DNA of 64,000 nt from Pseudomonas brenneri (GTDB lineage Bacteria; Pseudomonadota; Gammaproteobacteria; Pseudomonadales; Pseudomonadaceae): assembly GCF_007858285.1 (NCBI RefSeq), contig NZ_VFIL01000001.1:558001-622000 (forward strand). The letters run 5' to 3'. The notes under the pieces were generated by a model that was given only the letters and a program-made list of their open reading frames with translations, ran no database searches and was not told the DNA's origin. The translations under genes and the position numbers were made by a program. Positions 8,383 through 17,351 of this stretch are shown here, in pieces. How positions within the stretch are numbered: the stretch's first letter is position 1; the number at the start of each line of letters is the position of its first letter.

Positions 8383-9195
8383 TCAGGCCGAGCGCTTGAT
8401 GGCTGTCAGCGTGTAGCACATCGGCAACTGCGCCGACTGGTTCTCGTATTGATCGTAGAGCTCTTCGCGATTGGAGTGCGGGTACTCCTGCAAATGGCTG
8501 ATCTGCAACCCTGCCGCGATGGCCGCGCTGACAATCTCCCCAAGGGTGTATACAAACCAGTAAGACGCCGCGACTGCACTATTGCTCGCCCCCTCGTAGA
8601 CAATTGCCTCGTGCTGCACAAAAGGCTCGCGGCGAAAATACGAGGTGACCGGTAGCATTGGATTGGCCGCTTCGGGGTCGAACACCTCCAGGAACGGATG
8701 GGTCTCGTAGATCACCAGCGTGCCCCCTTCTTTCAGGGTGCTGGCAACATGGCGCATGAACAGCGCGATATCCGGCATCCAGTTCAGTACGCCGATGGTG
8801 ATCAGGGCGAGGTCAAACCGCCCTTGCAGGCGCTCGGGCAAATGATGAATATCGGCTTCGATAAACTCAGGCGAATGAGGTGACCGGCTGGCCAACTGCG
8901 CCGCCTGTGCCAGAAACGCACCGGACTGATCGACCCCGACCACGCTATTGGCGCCAAGGCCATACAGTGAGAGGCTCTCACGACCGTTATTGCATCCCAG
9001 TTGCACCGCATCCCGGCCCTTGACACCGACCTGTAGTAACAAAGCGGTCAGCGTGGGATCCAGGCAGCTGAAGCCAGGCTCGCCAACAGCAGCCAGCAGG
9101 CTTTGCCAGTGATCGGTAGCTTTATGCAGTTCGGCGGATTCGTTCCAGGCCGCCTTGTTACTGGCGATAGCCTGTTGAGCAGACAGCGTGTCCAT
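8383..9195 (-). CDS. Class I SAM-dependent methyltransferase
   Basis: A 270-residue cytosolic methyltransferase. The Rossmann motifs are clear: motif I DAVQLGCNNGRESLSLYGLG with the acidic residue of motif II in VVGVDQSG, the FIEADIHHLP segment that contacts adenine, motif IV FDLALITIGVLNWM, and TLKEGGTLVIYETHP. The acceptor cannot be read from the sequence; the fold is the methyltransferase type 11/25 group. It is monocistronic, converging on the terminator at 8351-8378. Confidence 0.85.
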   Translation of the reverse strand: MDTLSAQQAIASNKAAWNESAELHKATDHWQSLLAAVGEPGFSCLDPTLTALLLQVGVKGRDAVQLGCNNGRESLSLYGLGANSVVGVDQSGAFLAQAAQLASRSPHSPEFIEADIHHLPERLQGRFDLALITIGVLNWMPDIALFMRHVASTLKEGGTLVIYETHPFLEVFDPEAANPMLPVTSYFRREPFVQHEAIVYEGASNSAVAASYWFVYTLGEIVSAAIAAGLQISHLQEYPHSNREELYDQYENQSAQLPMCYTLTAIKRSA

Positions 9196-9663
9196 TGCGT
9201 CTCCAAACCATTGAACGTGCGCGACAGGATGGCAATGAGCGCCGTCAGAAAACAGAAGGTAGTTCGCCCCGCACCGATAGCCTCGCCATCCTTGAACCGG
9301 TAAAGAGCCATCACTGCAGGGCGAACGCTGAAAACTTAATCCACAGCCATTGGATGTTCAACTGTTATCAACCGTGTATCGGACAATCAATACAATTTCG
9401 ATACAACTCGATGAATTTTGTAGAATTTATCGCCAAAACAGACAATCCAAGCACTCGTCGCCGACCGACACGCCTGCCTGTCATATAACTCGCGCTTCAC
9501 ATATGCGACAATGCGCGCCAAATTCCAACATGCACCCCATATTTTCTGCTCGGCGACTGGGCTTCACGCCTTGATGTCGCTGTTGACGCATGCCCGTTGG
9601 CCCGGGCTCCGAATGGGTCCCGGCCCAAATAAGCGCACTCCAAGCTATTGATAGGTAAAGTAA
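9196..9663. other. Divergent intergenic region with candidate ybiT promoter
   Basis: No gene is credible in this 468-bp gap between the divergent methyltransferase and ybiT. The stretch 9340-9440 is AT-rich. TCGATA (9398-9403), a 17-bp spacer and TAGAAT (9421-9426) form a plausible sigma-70 promoter reading toward ybiT, which would leave a leader of about 230 nt. The leader contains a weak GC hairpin around 9598-9630 (ccggg/cccgg). Nothing else stands out. Confidence 0.35.
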
Positions 9664-11250
9664 TTGATCTCCACAGCTAACATCACCATGCAGTTCGGCG
9701 CCAAGCCACTGTTTGAGAACGTCTCGGTCAAGTTCGGCGCCGGTAACCGTTATGGTTTGATCGGTGCCAACGGTTGCGGCAAGTCGACCTTCATGAAAAT
9801 CCTCGGTGGCGACCTCGATCCGTCCGGCGGCCAGGTCATGCTGGAGCCGAACGTGCGCCTGGGCAAGCTGCGCCAGGATCAGTTCGCCTACGAAGAATTC
9901 AACGTGATCGACACCGTGATCATGGGTCACGAAGAGCTGTGGAAGGTCAAGGCCGAGCGCGATCGCATCTACTCGCTGCCAGAAATGAGTGAAGAAGACG
10001 GCATGGCCGTGGCCGAGCTGGAAACCGAGTTCGCTGAAATGGACGGCTACACCGCCGAATCCCGTGCCGGCGAATTGCTGCTGGGCCTGGGTATCGGCAT
10101 CGAGCAGCACTTTGGCCCGATGAGCGAAGTATCTCCAGGCTGGAAGCTGCGCGTATTGCTGGCCCAGGCGCTGTTCTCGGATCCGGAAGTGTTGCTGCTC
10201 GACGAACCGACCAACCACCTGGACATCAACACCATCCGCTGGCTGGAAAACGTCCTGACCCAGCGTAACAGCCTGATGATCATCATCTCTCACGACCGTC
10301 ACTTCCTGAACAGCGTGTGCACGCACATGGCTGACCTGGACTACGGCGAGTTGCGCCTGTTCCCAGGCAACTATGACGAGTATATGACCGTGGCGACCCA
10401 GTCCCGCGAGCAGTTGCTGTCGGACAACGCCAAGAAGAAGGCGCAGATCTCCGAACTGCAATCGTTCGTCAGCCGCTTCTCGGCCAACGCCTCGAAAGCC
10501 AAGCAGGCCACTTCCCGCGCCAAGGCCATCGACAAGATCCAACTGGCCGAGGTCAAGCCTTCGAGCCGTGTGAGCCCGTTCATCCGCTTCGAACAGACCA
10601 AGAAGCTGCACCGCCAGGCGGTCATCGTCGAGCGCATGGCCAAAGGCTTTGACGGCAAGACGCTGTTCAAGGACTTCAGCTTCCAGGTTGAAGCCGGCGA
10701 GCGCGTGGCGATCATCGGCCCGAACGGTATCGGCAAGACCACCCTGCTGCGCACCCTGGTCAACGAACTGACCCCGGACGCCGGTAGCGTGAAATGGACC
10801 GACGCGGCCGAGCTGGGCTACTACGCCCAGGACCACGCTCACGACTTCGAAGACGACGTCACGCTGTTCGACTGGATGGGCCAGTGGGCCCAGGGCGAAC
10901 AAGTGATCCGTGGCACCCTGGGGCGCATGCTGTTCTCCAACGACGAGATCCTCAAGTCGGTCAAGGTCATCTCCGGTGGCGAACAAGGCCGCATGCTGTT
11001 CGGCAAGCTGATCCTGCAAAAGCCCAACGTGCTGGTCATGGACGAACCGACCAACCACTTGGACATGGAATCCATCGAAGCGCTGAACCTGGCGCTGGAG
11101 AACTACCCGGGCACGCTGATCTTCGTCAGCCACGACCGTGAGTTCGTATCGTCCCTGGCCACCCGCATCATCGAGCTGAGCCCAAGCGGCGTGATCGACT
11201 TCAGCGGCACCTATGACGACTACCTGCGTAGCCAGGGTGTGGTGTTTTAA
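9664..11250 (+). CDS. ybiT: ABC-F family ribosome-associated ATPase YbiT
   Basis: A 528-residue soluble protein with two ABC cassettes and no membrane domain, the size of E. coli YbiT (530). Cassette 1 has Walker [10 protein letters not shown] and Walker [13 protein letters not shown]. Cassette 2 has Walker [10 protein letters not shown], signature ISGGEQGR and Walker [13 protein letters not shown]. Between them lies the charged P-site tRNA-interaction linker ([22 protein letters not shown]). The signature of cassette 1 is degenerate (VSPGWKLR). ABC-F factors of this kind act on the ribosomal E site to relieve stalled or non-productive states. The start is a TTG at 9664, preceded by AGGTAA; the sequence [12 protein letters not shown] fits the family N-terminus. 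Confidence 0.93.
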   Translation: MISTANITMQFGAKPLFENVSVKFGAGNRYGLIGANGCGKSTFMKILGGDLDPSGGQVMLEPNVRLGKLRQDQFAYEEFNVIDTVIMGHEELWKVKAERDRIYSLPEMSEEDGMAVAELETEFAEMDGYTAESRAGELLLGLGIGIEQHFGPMSEVSPGWKLRVLLAQALFSDPEVLLLDEPTNHLDINTIRWLENVLTQRNSLMIIISHDRHFLNSVCTHMADLDYGELRLFPGNYDEYMTVATQSREQLLSDNAKKKAQISELQSFVSRFSANASKAKQATSRAKAIDKIQLAEVKPSSRVSPFIRFEQTKKLHRQAVIVERMAKGFDGKTLFKDFSFQVEAGERVAIIGPNGIGKTTLLRTLVNELTPDAGSVKWTDAAELGYYAQDHAHDFEDDVTLFDWMGQWAQGEQVIRGTLGRMLFSNDEILKSVKVISGGEQGRMLFGKLILQKPNVLVMDEPTNHLDMESIEALNLALENYPGTLIFVSHDREFVSSLATRIIELSPSGVIDFSGTYDDYLRSQGVVF

Positions 11251-11285
11251 GGGCTGCCAATAGCGGTTAGCCACATGCAGCAAGT

Positions 11286-11316
11286 AAAAGCCCCGCCAGC
11301 AGTGACGGGGCTTTTT
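11286..11316 (+). terminator. Intrinsic terminator after ybiT
   Basis: A ten-bp stem aaaagccccg (11286-11295) / cggggctttt (11306-11315) with a 10-nt loop and a terminal T-run. Confidence 0.92.
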
Positions 11317-11417
11317 ACATTGACGGAAATTACGCTGCTGATAGATCGTTAGCCTGCTTCCTTTTCTCCCCAGCCCTTGCCATGATGCGTTCACCGCCCT
11401 GCCGCGAATGAGCCTCC

Positions 11418-12590
11418 ATGCCTGCCGCTCCCAGCTCCCTGTCGATCACCCTGCAGATCGTCTCCATCGTCTTCTATACCTTTATTGCGTTCATCTGCAT
11501 CGGCCTGCCGATTGCGGTGATTCCCGGCTACGTCCACGAACAGTTGGACTTTAGCGCCGTCGTGGCAGGTGTGACGATCGGTTCGCAGTACCTGGCCACC
11601 CTCCTCAGCCGCCCCATGGCCGGGCGCATGTCGGACAACGTCGGCACCAAGCGTGCGATCGTGCTCGGCTTGAGCGGCATCCTGCTCAGCGGTGTCTTGA
11701 CCTTTTTCGCCACTCTGCTGCAAAGCCTGCCCAGCCTGAGCCTGGGGGTTCTGATTGTCGGCCGCGTACTGCTCGGTGTGGCCCAGGGCCTGATCGGCGT
11801 GGGTACCATCAGTTGGTGCATGGGCCAGGTCGGCGCCGAACACACCGCTCGCTCCATTTCGTGGAACGGTATTGCGTCCTATGGCGCCATCGCCATTGGC
11901 GCACCGCTGGGCGTGGTGATGGTTGCGCAATACGGCTACAACAGTCTCGGTATCGCCCTGGCGCTGTTGGCTGCGCTGGGCCTGGTGCTGATTCGCAAAA
12001 AGCCCTCGGTGCCGGTGGTGCGCGGCGAGCGCCTGCCGTTCTGGGCGGTGTTCGGGCGAATTGCGCCGTTTGGCGCCAGCCTGTGCCTGGCCTCCATTGG
12101 CTATGGCACTTTGACCACCTTCATTACCTTGTTCTACCTCAGTCGCGGCTGGATCGGCGCCGCCTGGTGCCTGACGGTGTTTGGCATCTGCTTTATCCTG
12201 TCGCGCCTGCTGTTTATCTCCAGCATCAACCGCTTCGGCGGCTTTCGCGCAGCGATTGCCTGCATGACCCTGGAAACCATCGGCCTGGTCCTGCTGTGGC
12301 TCGCACCGTCTCCTGGCATCGCCCTGATCGGCGCCGGCCTCACCGGCTTTGGCCTGTCCCTGGTGTATCCGGCATTGGGCGTCGAAGCCATCAAGCAGGT
12401 GCCCAACAGCAGCCGGGGCGCCGGGCTGAGTGCCTATGCGGTGTTTTTTGATCTGGCGCTGGCGATTGCCGGGCCATTGATGGGCGCGGTGGCGCTGAAT
12501 CTGGGTTATTCATGGATCTTCTTCTGCGCGGCCCTACTGTCCGTCACGGGCCTGGGCCTGAGCTTGCTGTTGATGCGCCGGGCCTACTGA
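11418..12590 (+). CDS. MFS transporter, YhhS-like
   Basis: A 390-residue inner-membrane protein with about 12 hydrophobic helices. The MFS loop 2-3 motif is present as SRPMAGRMSDNVGTKRAIVLG, and helix 5 carries GIASYGAIAIGAPLG, as in the YhhS/arabinose-efflux-like group. These are usually proton-coupled exporters of small molecules; the substrate is unknown. The ATG at 11418 gives a short N-terminus typical of the family, although the ribosome-binding site is poor. Its stop overlaps the stop of the convergent hydrolase gene by 7 bp. Confidence 0.86.
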   Translation: MPAAPSSLSITLQIVSIVFYTFIAFICIGLPIAVIPGYVHEQLDFSAVVAGVTIGSQYLATLLSRPMAGRMSDNVGTKRAIVLGLSGILLSGVLTFFATLLQSLPSLSLGVLIVGRVLLGVAQGLIGVGTISWCMGQVGAEHTARSISWNGIASYGAIAIGAPLGVVMVAQYGYNSLGIALALLAALGLVLIRKKPSVPVVRGERLPFWAVFGRIAPFGASLCLASIGYGTLTTFITLFYLSRGWIGAAWCLTVFGICFILSRLLFISSINRFGGFRAAIACMTLETIGLVLLWLAPSPGIALIGAGLTGFGLSLVYPALGVEAIKQVPNSSRGAGLSAYAVFFDLALAIAGPLMGAVALNLGYSWIFFCAALLSVTGLGLSLLLMRRAY

Positions 12591-13621
12591 TCGGCGGTCT
12601 GCATGCCGGCCCGCGAGTGCTGGCCGAGGGTGCGACTGAAAAAACGCCCGGCCTCGGAAATCAGGTCGCGGTGAATACCCTCACGGTCCACCCCGTCGGC
12701 ATCCGTACACAGCGCCGGCATCAGCGCCAGTTGCTCGTCATCGCACGGAGCCATGAAGATAAAGTGCCCAGCCCCAGCCAACAGTTTAAAGTCCGGTGGC
12801 TGCGGCAGTTTGCGCGCCAGGGCGGCAGCGTTTTTATCCACGGCCACTAGCTTGTCGCCATCACCGCTGTAGAGCAGCACCGGGACATGCACGTCGCCCA
12901 AGGTGTGCCGACCAAACATCAGACTCAGCGGTGCCATCAGCATCAACGCATGGATCCGTGGATCGGACTGGGGTTGCAGGTCATCGCGGTCGACCACCAG
13001 CTCACCCTTGGTCGTACAGGCATCATGGTCTTCGGGACGCTCCTGGCAATAACGGCGCAAACGCTCGAAGTCCGGCTTGGCCCCGGCCAGGATCAACGCC
13101 GTTTCCCCGCCCGCCGAATAGCCAATCACCCCCACCTGGTCCTCATTGACGAATGGCGACAGCATCGGGTCGCCAAGGGTGGCGGTAATCGCTGTGGAAA
13201 TCTGGATCGGCCGCCCATACAGATTGCTCAAGGTACCCAGGCGGCTGTGGTCTTTGTAGTTGTCGCCCGGATGCAGCACCGCCACCACCACAAAACCCTT
13301 GCGCGCCAGCGACGTCGCCAGGTCATGCAAGGCCAGGGGCGTGCCGGTATTGCCGTGGGACAGCATCAACAGCGGAAAGCGGCCAATGGCGACCTTGGCG
13401 TCCTCCGTGGCGGCAACACGATACGCCCCCACCTGACTGATATGTTCCTGGCCTGTGGATGGGTAAAAGGCGATGGCTTTCATCGGCTGCAAATCCAGCG
13501 GGTCGAGAAAGCTCATCCGGTGATAGCCCACACTCCAATGAGGGTGCGGCGCCACCGCAGCCTGCACCGAAACGAGGCCGCCGAGCAGGGAAACCAGCAA
13601 GACTGCACAAAGACGCATCAT
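12584..13621 (-). CDS. Exported alpha/beta hydrolase (dienelactone hydrolase/lipase-like, COG4188 type)
   Basis: The 345-residue protein begins with a Sec signal peptide (MMRLCAVLLVSLLGGLVSVQAAVA). The serine-hydrolase fold is shown by LLMLSHGNTGTPLALHDLA (oxyanion region), the nucleophile elbow GYSAGG, an acid in LLYSGDGDKLVAVD and the histidine in GAGHFIF. Cysteines in RRYCQERPEDHDAC may form a disulphide, in keeping with periplasmic location. The frame is open for 33 more codons upstream, but the ATG at 13621 (or the adjacent ATG at 13618) gives the signal peptide, with GGTGGA ahead. The substrate is unknown; esters or lipids are likely. Confidence 0.83.
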   Translation of the reverse strand: MMRLCAVLLVSLLGGLVSVQAAVAPHPHWSVGYHRMSFLDPLDLQPMKAIAFYPSTGQEHISQVGAYRVAATEDAKVAIGRFPLLMLSHGNTGTPLALHDLATSLARKGFVVVAVLHPGDNYKDHSRLGTLSNLYGRPIQISTAITATLGDPMLSPFVNEDQVGVIGYSAGGETALILAGAKPDFERLRRYCQERPEDHDACTTKGELVVDRDDLQPQSDPRIHALMLMAPLSLMFGRHTLGDVHVPVLLYSGDGDKLVAVDKNAAALARKLPQPPDFKLLAGAGHFIFMAPCDDEQLALMPALCTDADGVDREGIHRDLISEAGRFFSRTLGQHSRAGMQTADQ

Positions 13622-13715
13622 GGGGGATGTCCACCTGTGCTGCGTGAAGCCTGGGAGTCGGCTCAGGCCCGGGCGGTATGGCTCTGCACTGCATAACCTG
13701 CGCCAGATTCGCCCG

Positions 13716-13772
13716 TTCAAAACAGAAAACTCCGTATTCCGCTGGCTTTCAGGCCATCAGAATACAGAGTTT
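13716..13772 (-). terminator. Intrinsic terminator after azoR (minus strand)
   Basis: Read on the minus strand, aaactctgtattc (13772-13760) pairs with gaatacggagttt (13739-13727) over 13 bp with one mismatch. A nested tggc/gcca hairpin lies in the loop, and the stem is followed by ttttctgtttt. It lies about 50 bp past the azoR stop. Confidence 0.8.
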
Positions 13773-13823
13773 AGGCGTCTCGAATCAGATTGATAGCGAG
13801 CCGCGGTGAAATTTACAGCGTAC

Positions 13824-14435
13824 TTACGCAGCGATGAACAGCTGCTCGCTGATCAGGGCGTTGGCATCGTTCAGCGCCTTGCTGCGCACTTCGTCACCGT
13901 AGGCCAGGCCATGGGCGCGCACGAACTCGACATCGGTGATACCGAGGAAACCCAGCAACACTTTCAAGTAGTCTTCGTGCGCCACACCGGTAGGTTGGCC
14001 AGCGTGCAGGCCGCCGGCGGTGGAGACCACGATGACTTTTTTGTTGCCGCACAGGCCTTCAGGGCCGGCTTCGGTGTAGCGGAACGTCTGGCCGGCGACG
14101 GCAATGCGGTCGATCCAGGCTTTGAGCTGGGTTGGGATGGTGAAGTTGTACATCGGCGCTGCGATGACCACCGCGTCAGCCGCCAGGAACTCAGCCAGGG
14201 TCGAGGCGCTCAGGTCGGCTTCGTGCTTCTGCACCGCATCACGCAGCTCGGCAGCGGTGCCCAGGGCGCCCAGGGTAATCCCGGAAAAGTGGTTGATCCC
14301 TTCGCTGGCCAAGTCGCGGTAGGTCACGTCCACACCCGGCTCGGCTGCCTGCCAGGCCTTGACCACTTCGCGGCTCAACTGACGGGACACCGAGTTGTCG
14401 CCCAAGATGCTGGAATCGATATGCAAGAGTTTCAT
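13824..14435 (-). CDS. azoR: FMN-dependent NADH-azoreductase
   Basis: A flavodoxin-like quinone/azo reductase (203 residues) that performs two-electron reduction of quinones and azo compounds with NAD(P)H, protecting against thiol-reactive electrophiles. Family motifs are [21 protein letters not shown] (FMN phosphate site), [19 protein letters not shown] (FMN isoalloxazine loop) and [10 protein letters not shown]. The ATG at 14435 has GGAG 8-10 nt ahead; the open frame beyond it is ignored. It is transcribed divergently from a LysR regulator 126 bp away, the usual arrangement for LysR-controlled azoreductases. Confidence 0.93.
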   Translation of the reverse strand: MKLLHIDSSILGDNSVSRQLSREVVKAWQAAEPGVDVTYRDLASEGINHFSGITLGALGTAAELRDAVQKHEADLSASTLAEFLAADAVVIAAPMYNFTIPTQLKAWIDRIAVAGQTFRYTEAGPEGLCGNKKVIVVSTAGGLHAGQPTGVAHEDYLKVLLGFLGITDVEFVRAHGLAYGDEVRSKALNDANALISEQLFIAA

Positions 14436-14508
14436 GTGGGATCTCCAAGTGAGGACCGCCACCGGGCGATCTGATGGAGAGAATCCTACAGATCAATCCA
14501 ATAGCCGA

Positions 14509-14520
14509 TTAGCCGGTTAA
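14509..14520. promoter_or_regulatory. Candidate LysR-type binding site
   Basis: TTAgCCGGtTAA, an interrupted dyad with T and A ends 11 bases apart (T-N10/11-A form), lies midway between divergent azoR and lysR. Position and shape fit a LysR-type operator. No functional evidence. Confidence 0.3.
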
Positions 14521-14561
14521 AATGCGATAGTTCGTCCCACTGACAGGACAATAGGCTCAAC

Positions 14562-15470
14562 ATGCAAGACCTCAATGACCTCTACTATTTCGCCAAGGTG
14601 GTGGAAGCCGGCGGCTTCGCGGCGGCAGGCCGACTGCTGGGGATCCCCAAGTCACGGCTGTCGCGGCGTATTGCCGAACTGGAAGAACGCCTCGGCGCCC
14701 GCTTGTTGCAGCGCACCACCCGGCAATTGACCCTGACCGCCGTCGGCGAACGCTACCTGGGGCATTGCCAGGCGATGCTGCTGGAAGCGGAAATGGCCGA
14801 CGAAGCCGTGGCCAACATGTCCAGCGAGCCCCGGGGCCGCCTGCGGGTCAGTTGCCCGGTGGGCCTGGCCCACGAAATTTTACCGACCGTCGTAGCGCAA
14901 TTCCTGGCGGCGCACCCGTTGGTGCAACTTGAAATGATGCTGGTCAATCGCCGCGTCGACCTGGTGGCCGAAGGTGTAGACGTGGCCCTGCGTGTACGCG
15001 AACTGGGGGATGAAGATCCGCTGCTGGTGACCCGCCGCCTGCGCCAGGCCCAGACGGCCATGGTCGCCAGCCCCGAGTTTGTGCGTGAGCACCCGGTCAA
15101 CTCCCCGGCCGACCTCAAGCAACTGCCCGTGCTCGGCGCACTGGAAGCCGACCGCATGGTCCACCTGCGCATGCTCGACCCAGCAGGCAATGCCACCGAC
15201 CTGGTGCTGGAGGCACGCCTGGGCATCGACGACTTCCTGGTGCGCAAGGCCAGCGCCCTCGCCGGCCTGGGCTTTACCGTGCTGCCGATGATGTATTGCG
15301 AGCAAGAACTGGAAAGTGGCCAGTTGGTGCAACTGCTGCCTGAATGGTCATTGCCCGGTGGCTGGCTGCAAGCGGTGTACCCGCACCGGCGCGGCGTATC
15401 GCCAGCGATCCGTGCCTGGATCGACTTCCTGGCCCATGCCTTCAGCAATTGTGGAGATCGACAGCTATGA
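14562..15470 (+). CDS. LysR family transcriptional regulator
   Basis: A 302-residue regulator. The N-terminal winged helix-turn-helix is clear (LNDLYYFAKVVEAGGFAAAG, then LGIPKSRLSRRIAELEERLG), followed by a linker helix and a periplasmic-binding-protein-like effector domain (RGRLRVSCPVGLAHEILP, GVDVALRVRELGDEDPLL). The sequence is of the AaeR/DsdC-like subgroup often found beside quinone or aromatic reductases. It is divergent from azoR, so it probably controls azoR and itself in response to an electrophile. The MmcQ/YjbR gene overlaps its stop by 4 bp (ATGA). Confidence 0.92.
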   Translation: MQDLNDLYYFAKVVEAGGFAAAGRLLGIPKSRLSRRIAELEERLGARLLQRTTRQLTLTAVGERYLGHCQAMLLEAEMADEAVANMSSEPRGRLRVSCPVGLAHEILPTVVAQFLAAHPLVQLEMMLVNRRVDLVAEGVDVALRVRELGDEDPLLVTRRLRQAQTAMVASPEFVREHPVNSPADLKQLPVLGALEADRMVHLRMLDPAGNATDLVLEARLGIDDFLVRKASALAGLGFTVLPMMYCEQELESGQLVQLLPEWSLPGGWLQAVYPHRRGVSPAIRAWIDFLAHAFSNCGDRQL

Positions 15471-15832
15471 GCACACGGATCATGACCGAAGCCGACGTCG
15501 TCCAGTTCTGCCTGGGTTTGCCCGGCGCACGGGAAGATTACAAGTGGGGCGGCGTACGGGTGTTCTCGATTGCCGGCAACAAGATGTTCGCCTTGCAGAA
15601 CCTGCGGGGCGATTCCCTGGCGTTCAAGGTCGACAAGGAACTGTTCCTCGGCCACGTGGACCGCCCGGGAATCCACCCTGCGCCGTACCTGGCGCGGGCG
15701 CAGTGGATCATCATGCAAGCGCCCTACCCGCTGGGCGGCGAGGAGCTACGTGGTTTGTTGCAACGCTCCCACCAGTTGGTGGTGAGCAAACTCCCCAAGC
15801 GCACGCAGATTGGGCTGAGGCTGGAAGAATAA
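15467..15832 (+). CDS. MmcQ/YjbR family protein
   Basis: A 121-residue soluble protein of the CyaY-like fold family called MmcQ/YjbR (double-wing DNA-binding motif by structure; function unproven). Typical features are FCLGLPGAREDYKWGG near the N-terminus, MFALQNL and FKVDKELFLGH in the sheet, and LLQRSHQLVVSKLPKR at the end. The ATG overlaps the lysR stop (ATGA) with GGAG 10 nt ahead, so translation is coupled. The co-transcription with the azoR regulator is probably incidental. Confidence 0.88.
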   Translation: MSTRIMTEADVVQFCLGLPGAREDYKWGGVRVFSIAGNKMFALQNLRGDSLAFKVDKELFLGHVDRPGIHPAPYLARAQWIIMQAPYPLGGEELRGLLQRSHQLVVSKLPKRTQIGLRLEE

Positions 15833-15836
15833 GGTT

Positions 15837-15870
15837 CCCTGTAGGAGCTGGCTTGCCAACTCCTACAGGG
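15837..15870. repeat. Single REP palindrome
   Basis: ccctgtaggag (15837-15847) and ctcctacaggg (15860-15870) form an 11-bp stem enclosing the REP core ctggcttgcca. It sits between convergent genes and may act as a bidirectional transcript end. Confidence 0.8.
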
Positions 15871-15878
15871 TTGGCTAT

Positions 15879-16277
15879 CTAGAAGACGGACAGCAGCGTG
15901 CCGCCAAGAAACAACTGATCGATCCAGAACACCTGGTGCAGCAATACAATCAGCCAGAACACCACCTGATACGACACCTTGCGCGTCTTGTGGCGAAACA
16001 CCTGCTGGGCGATCAACGCACCCGGCCAGCCACCGGCCAGTTCCATGGCATGCAGGATCTTCTCCGGGGTGCGCCAACTGTCGCTCTGGGCCTTGCGCTT
16101 GTCGCTCCAGTACAGGCAAAACGTCACCACGCTGACCAGGCCATAGGCCGCCAGCGGGATCAGCGACACCCCGCGATACGCCAGCAGTGCCGCGCCAAAC
16201 AGCGGCACGGCACACAACAGCACAAACACCAGGGCCTTGGATCGCAGATGCTGGATTGTGTTGCGGGGCATGTTCAT
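15879..16277 (-). CDS. DUF1294 small inner-membrane protein
   Basis: A 132-residue protein with about four hydrophobic segments (ALVFVLLCAVPLFGAALLAY, IPLAAYGLVSVVTFCLYW, a reentrant ALIAQQVF, VVFWLIVLLHQVFWI). The conserved DUF1294 core is present: YWSDKRKAQSDSWRTPEKILH, then LAGGWPGALIAQQVFRHKTRK. Function is unknown; other family members carry an N-terminal cold-shock domain, absent here. The ATG shares its A with the uppP stop (TGATG), with AAGG ahead, so the two are translationally coupled. Confidence 0.86.
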   Translation of the reverse strand: MNMPRNTIQHLRSKALVFVLLCAVPLFGAALLAYRGVSLIPLAAYGLVSVVTFCLYWSDKRKAQSDSWRTPEKILHAMELAGGWPGALIAQQVFRHKTRKVSYQVVFWLIVLLHQVFWIDQLFLGGTLLSVF

Positions 16278-17107
16278 CAAGCCTTGGCCGCCGCCCAGTC
16301 AATCCAGCCGAACTGCCAGGTGGCCAGGATCAGCAGACCGAATGCAATCCGATACCAGGCAAACACCGCGTAGCTGTGGCTGGCGATGAACTTGAGCAAA
16401 CCGCGCACCGCAATCATCGCGAAAATGAACGAGACCACGAAGCCGACGGCAAACACCGGCAGGTCCGCAGGCTGGAACAGTTCACGGTACTTGTAGCCCG
16501 AATACACTGCCGCACCGACCATGGTCGGCATCGCCAGGAAGAATGAGAATTCGGTGGCCGTCTTGCGCGACAGGCCGAACAACAGGCCGCCAATAATGGT
16601 TGCGCCGGAACGCGACGTACCCGGAATCATCGCCAGGCACTGGGCAAAGCCCACCTTCAAGGCGTCTTTCCAGGTGATGTCATCCACCGTTTCAGCATGG
16701 ATTTGATGCTCGCGGCGCTCGGCCCACAACATGATCACCCCGCCGATCACCAGCGCGGTGGCCACGGTGATCGGGTTGAACAGGTATTCATGGATCAGGT
16801 CGGCGAAAATCACCCCCAACACCACCGCCGGCATGAACGCGATCAGCAGGTTGATGGTGAAGCGCTGCGCATTGCGCTGGGTCGGCAGGCCGATTACCAC
16901 GTCGAGAATCTTGCGTCGGAACTCCCAGACCACCGCCAGGATCGCACCCAGTTGAATGATGATGTTGAACGCCATGGCGCGTTCGCCACCGAAGTCGAGC
17001 AAGTCGGCGACGATGATCTGGTGCCCGGTACTGGAGATCGGCAAGAACTCCGTCAGCCCTTCGACAATGCCAAGTATCAGTGCCTGAAAGGCGGTCCAAA
17101 GATCCAT
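16277..17107 (-). CDS. uppP: Undecaprenyl-diphosphate phosphatase (BacA type)
   Basis: Integral membrane enzyme that dephosphorylates C55-PP to recycle the lipid carrier for peptidoglycan and O-antigen synthesis and gives bacitracin tolerance. The 276 residues contain both family signatures: the E-rich motif [20 protein letters not shown] and the P-loop-like [19 protein letters not shown], with about eight TM helices. GGGGGA ahead of the ATG is a good ribosome-binding site. The downstream DUF1294 gene is coupled to it. Confidence 0.95.
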   Translation of the reverse strand: MDLWTAFQALILGIVEGLTEFLPISSTGHQIIVADLLDFGGERAMAFNIIIQLGAILAVVWEFRRKILDVVIGLPTQRNAQRFTINLLIAFMPAVVLGVIFADLIHEYLFNPITVATALVIGGVIMLWAERREHQIHAETVDDITWKDALKVGFAQCLAMIPGTSRSGATIIGGLLFGLSRKTATEFSFFLAMPTMVGAAVYSGYKYRELFQPADLPVFAVGFVVSFIFAMIAVRGLLKFIASHSYAVFAWYRIAFGLLILATWQFGWIDWAAAKA

Positions 17108-17351
17108 TATTCCCCCAAAAGGCCATGCGACGGCATGCCTCGTTGATATTTTCTAGGTGTTCACTAACGATGAGCACGCTGCAAGGCCGCGCGCAGGATC
17201 AAGGCTGAACTGCAGAATTTGTGTGAAAAATCAGGCAGGACTCAGGTTTTTTGATTCCGGGCCGAAAGCCTATCAGACAAGCCCGAATTGCGCTTCGCGT
17301 TATCACTGGCCGATCAATGCAGCACTGACAATTATAAGAACGCGGAGTGAC

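Noticed and set aside
9048..9314. 88-codon minus-strand frame overlapping the methyltransferase start
   Set aside because: It overlaps the methyltransferase N-terminus in another frame and has no ribosome-binding site.
9481..11394. 637-codon minus-strand frame
   Set aside because: It lies antisense to ybiT over its whole length; composition (Val/His/Gln-rich) is typical of a reverse shadow of a GC-rich gene.
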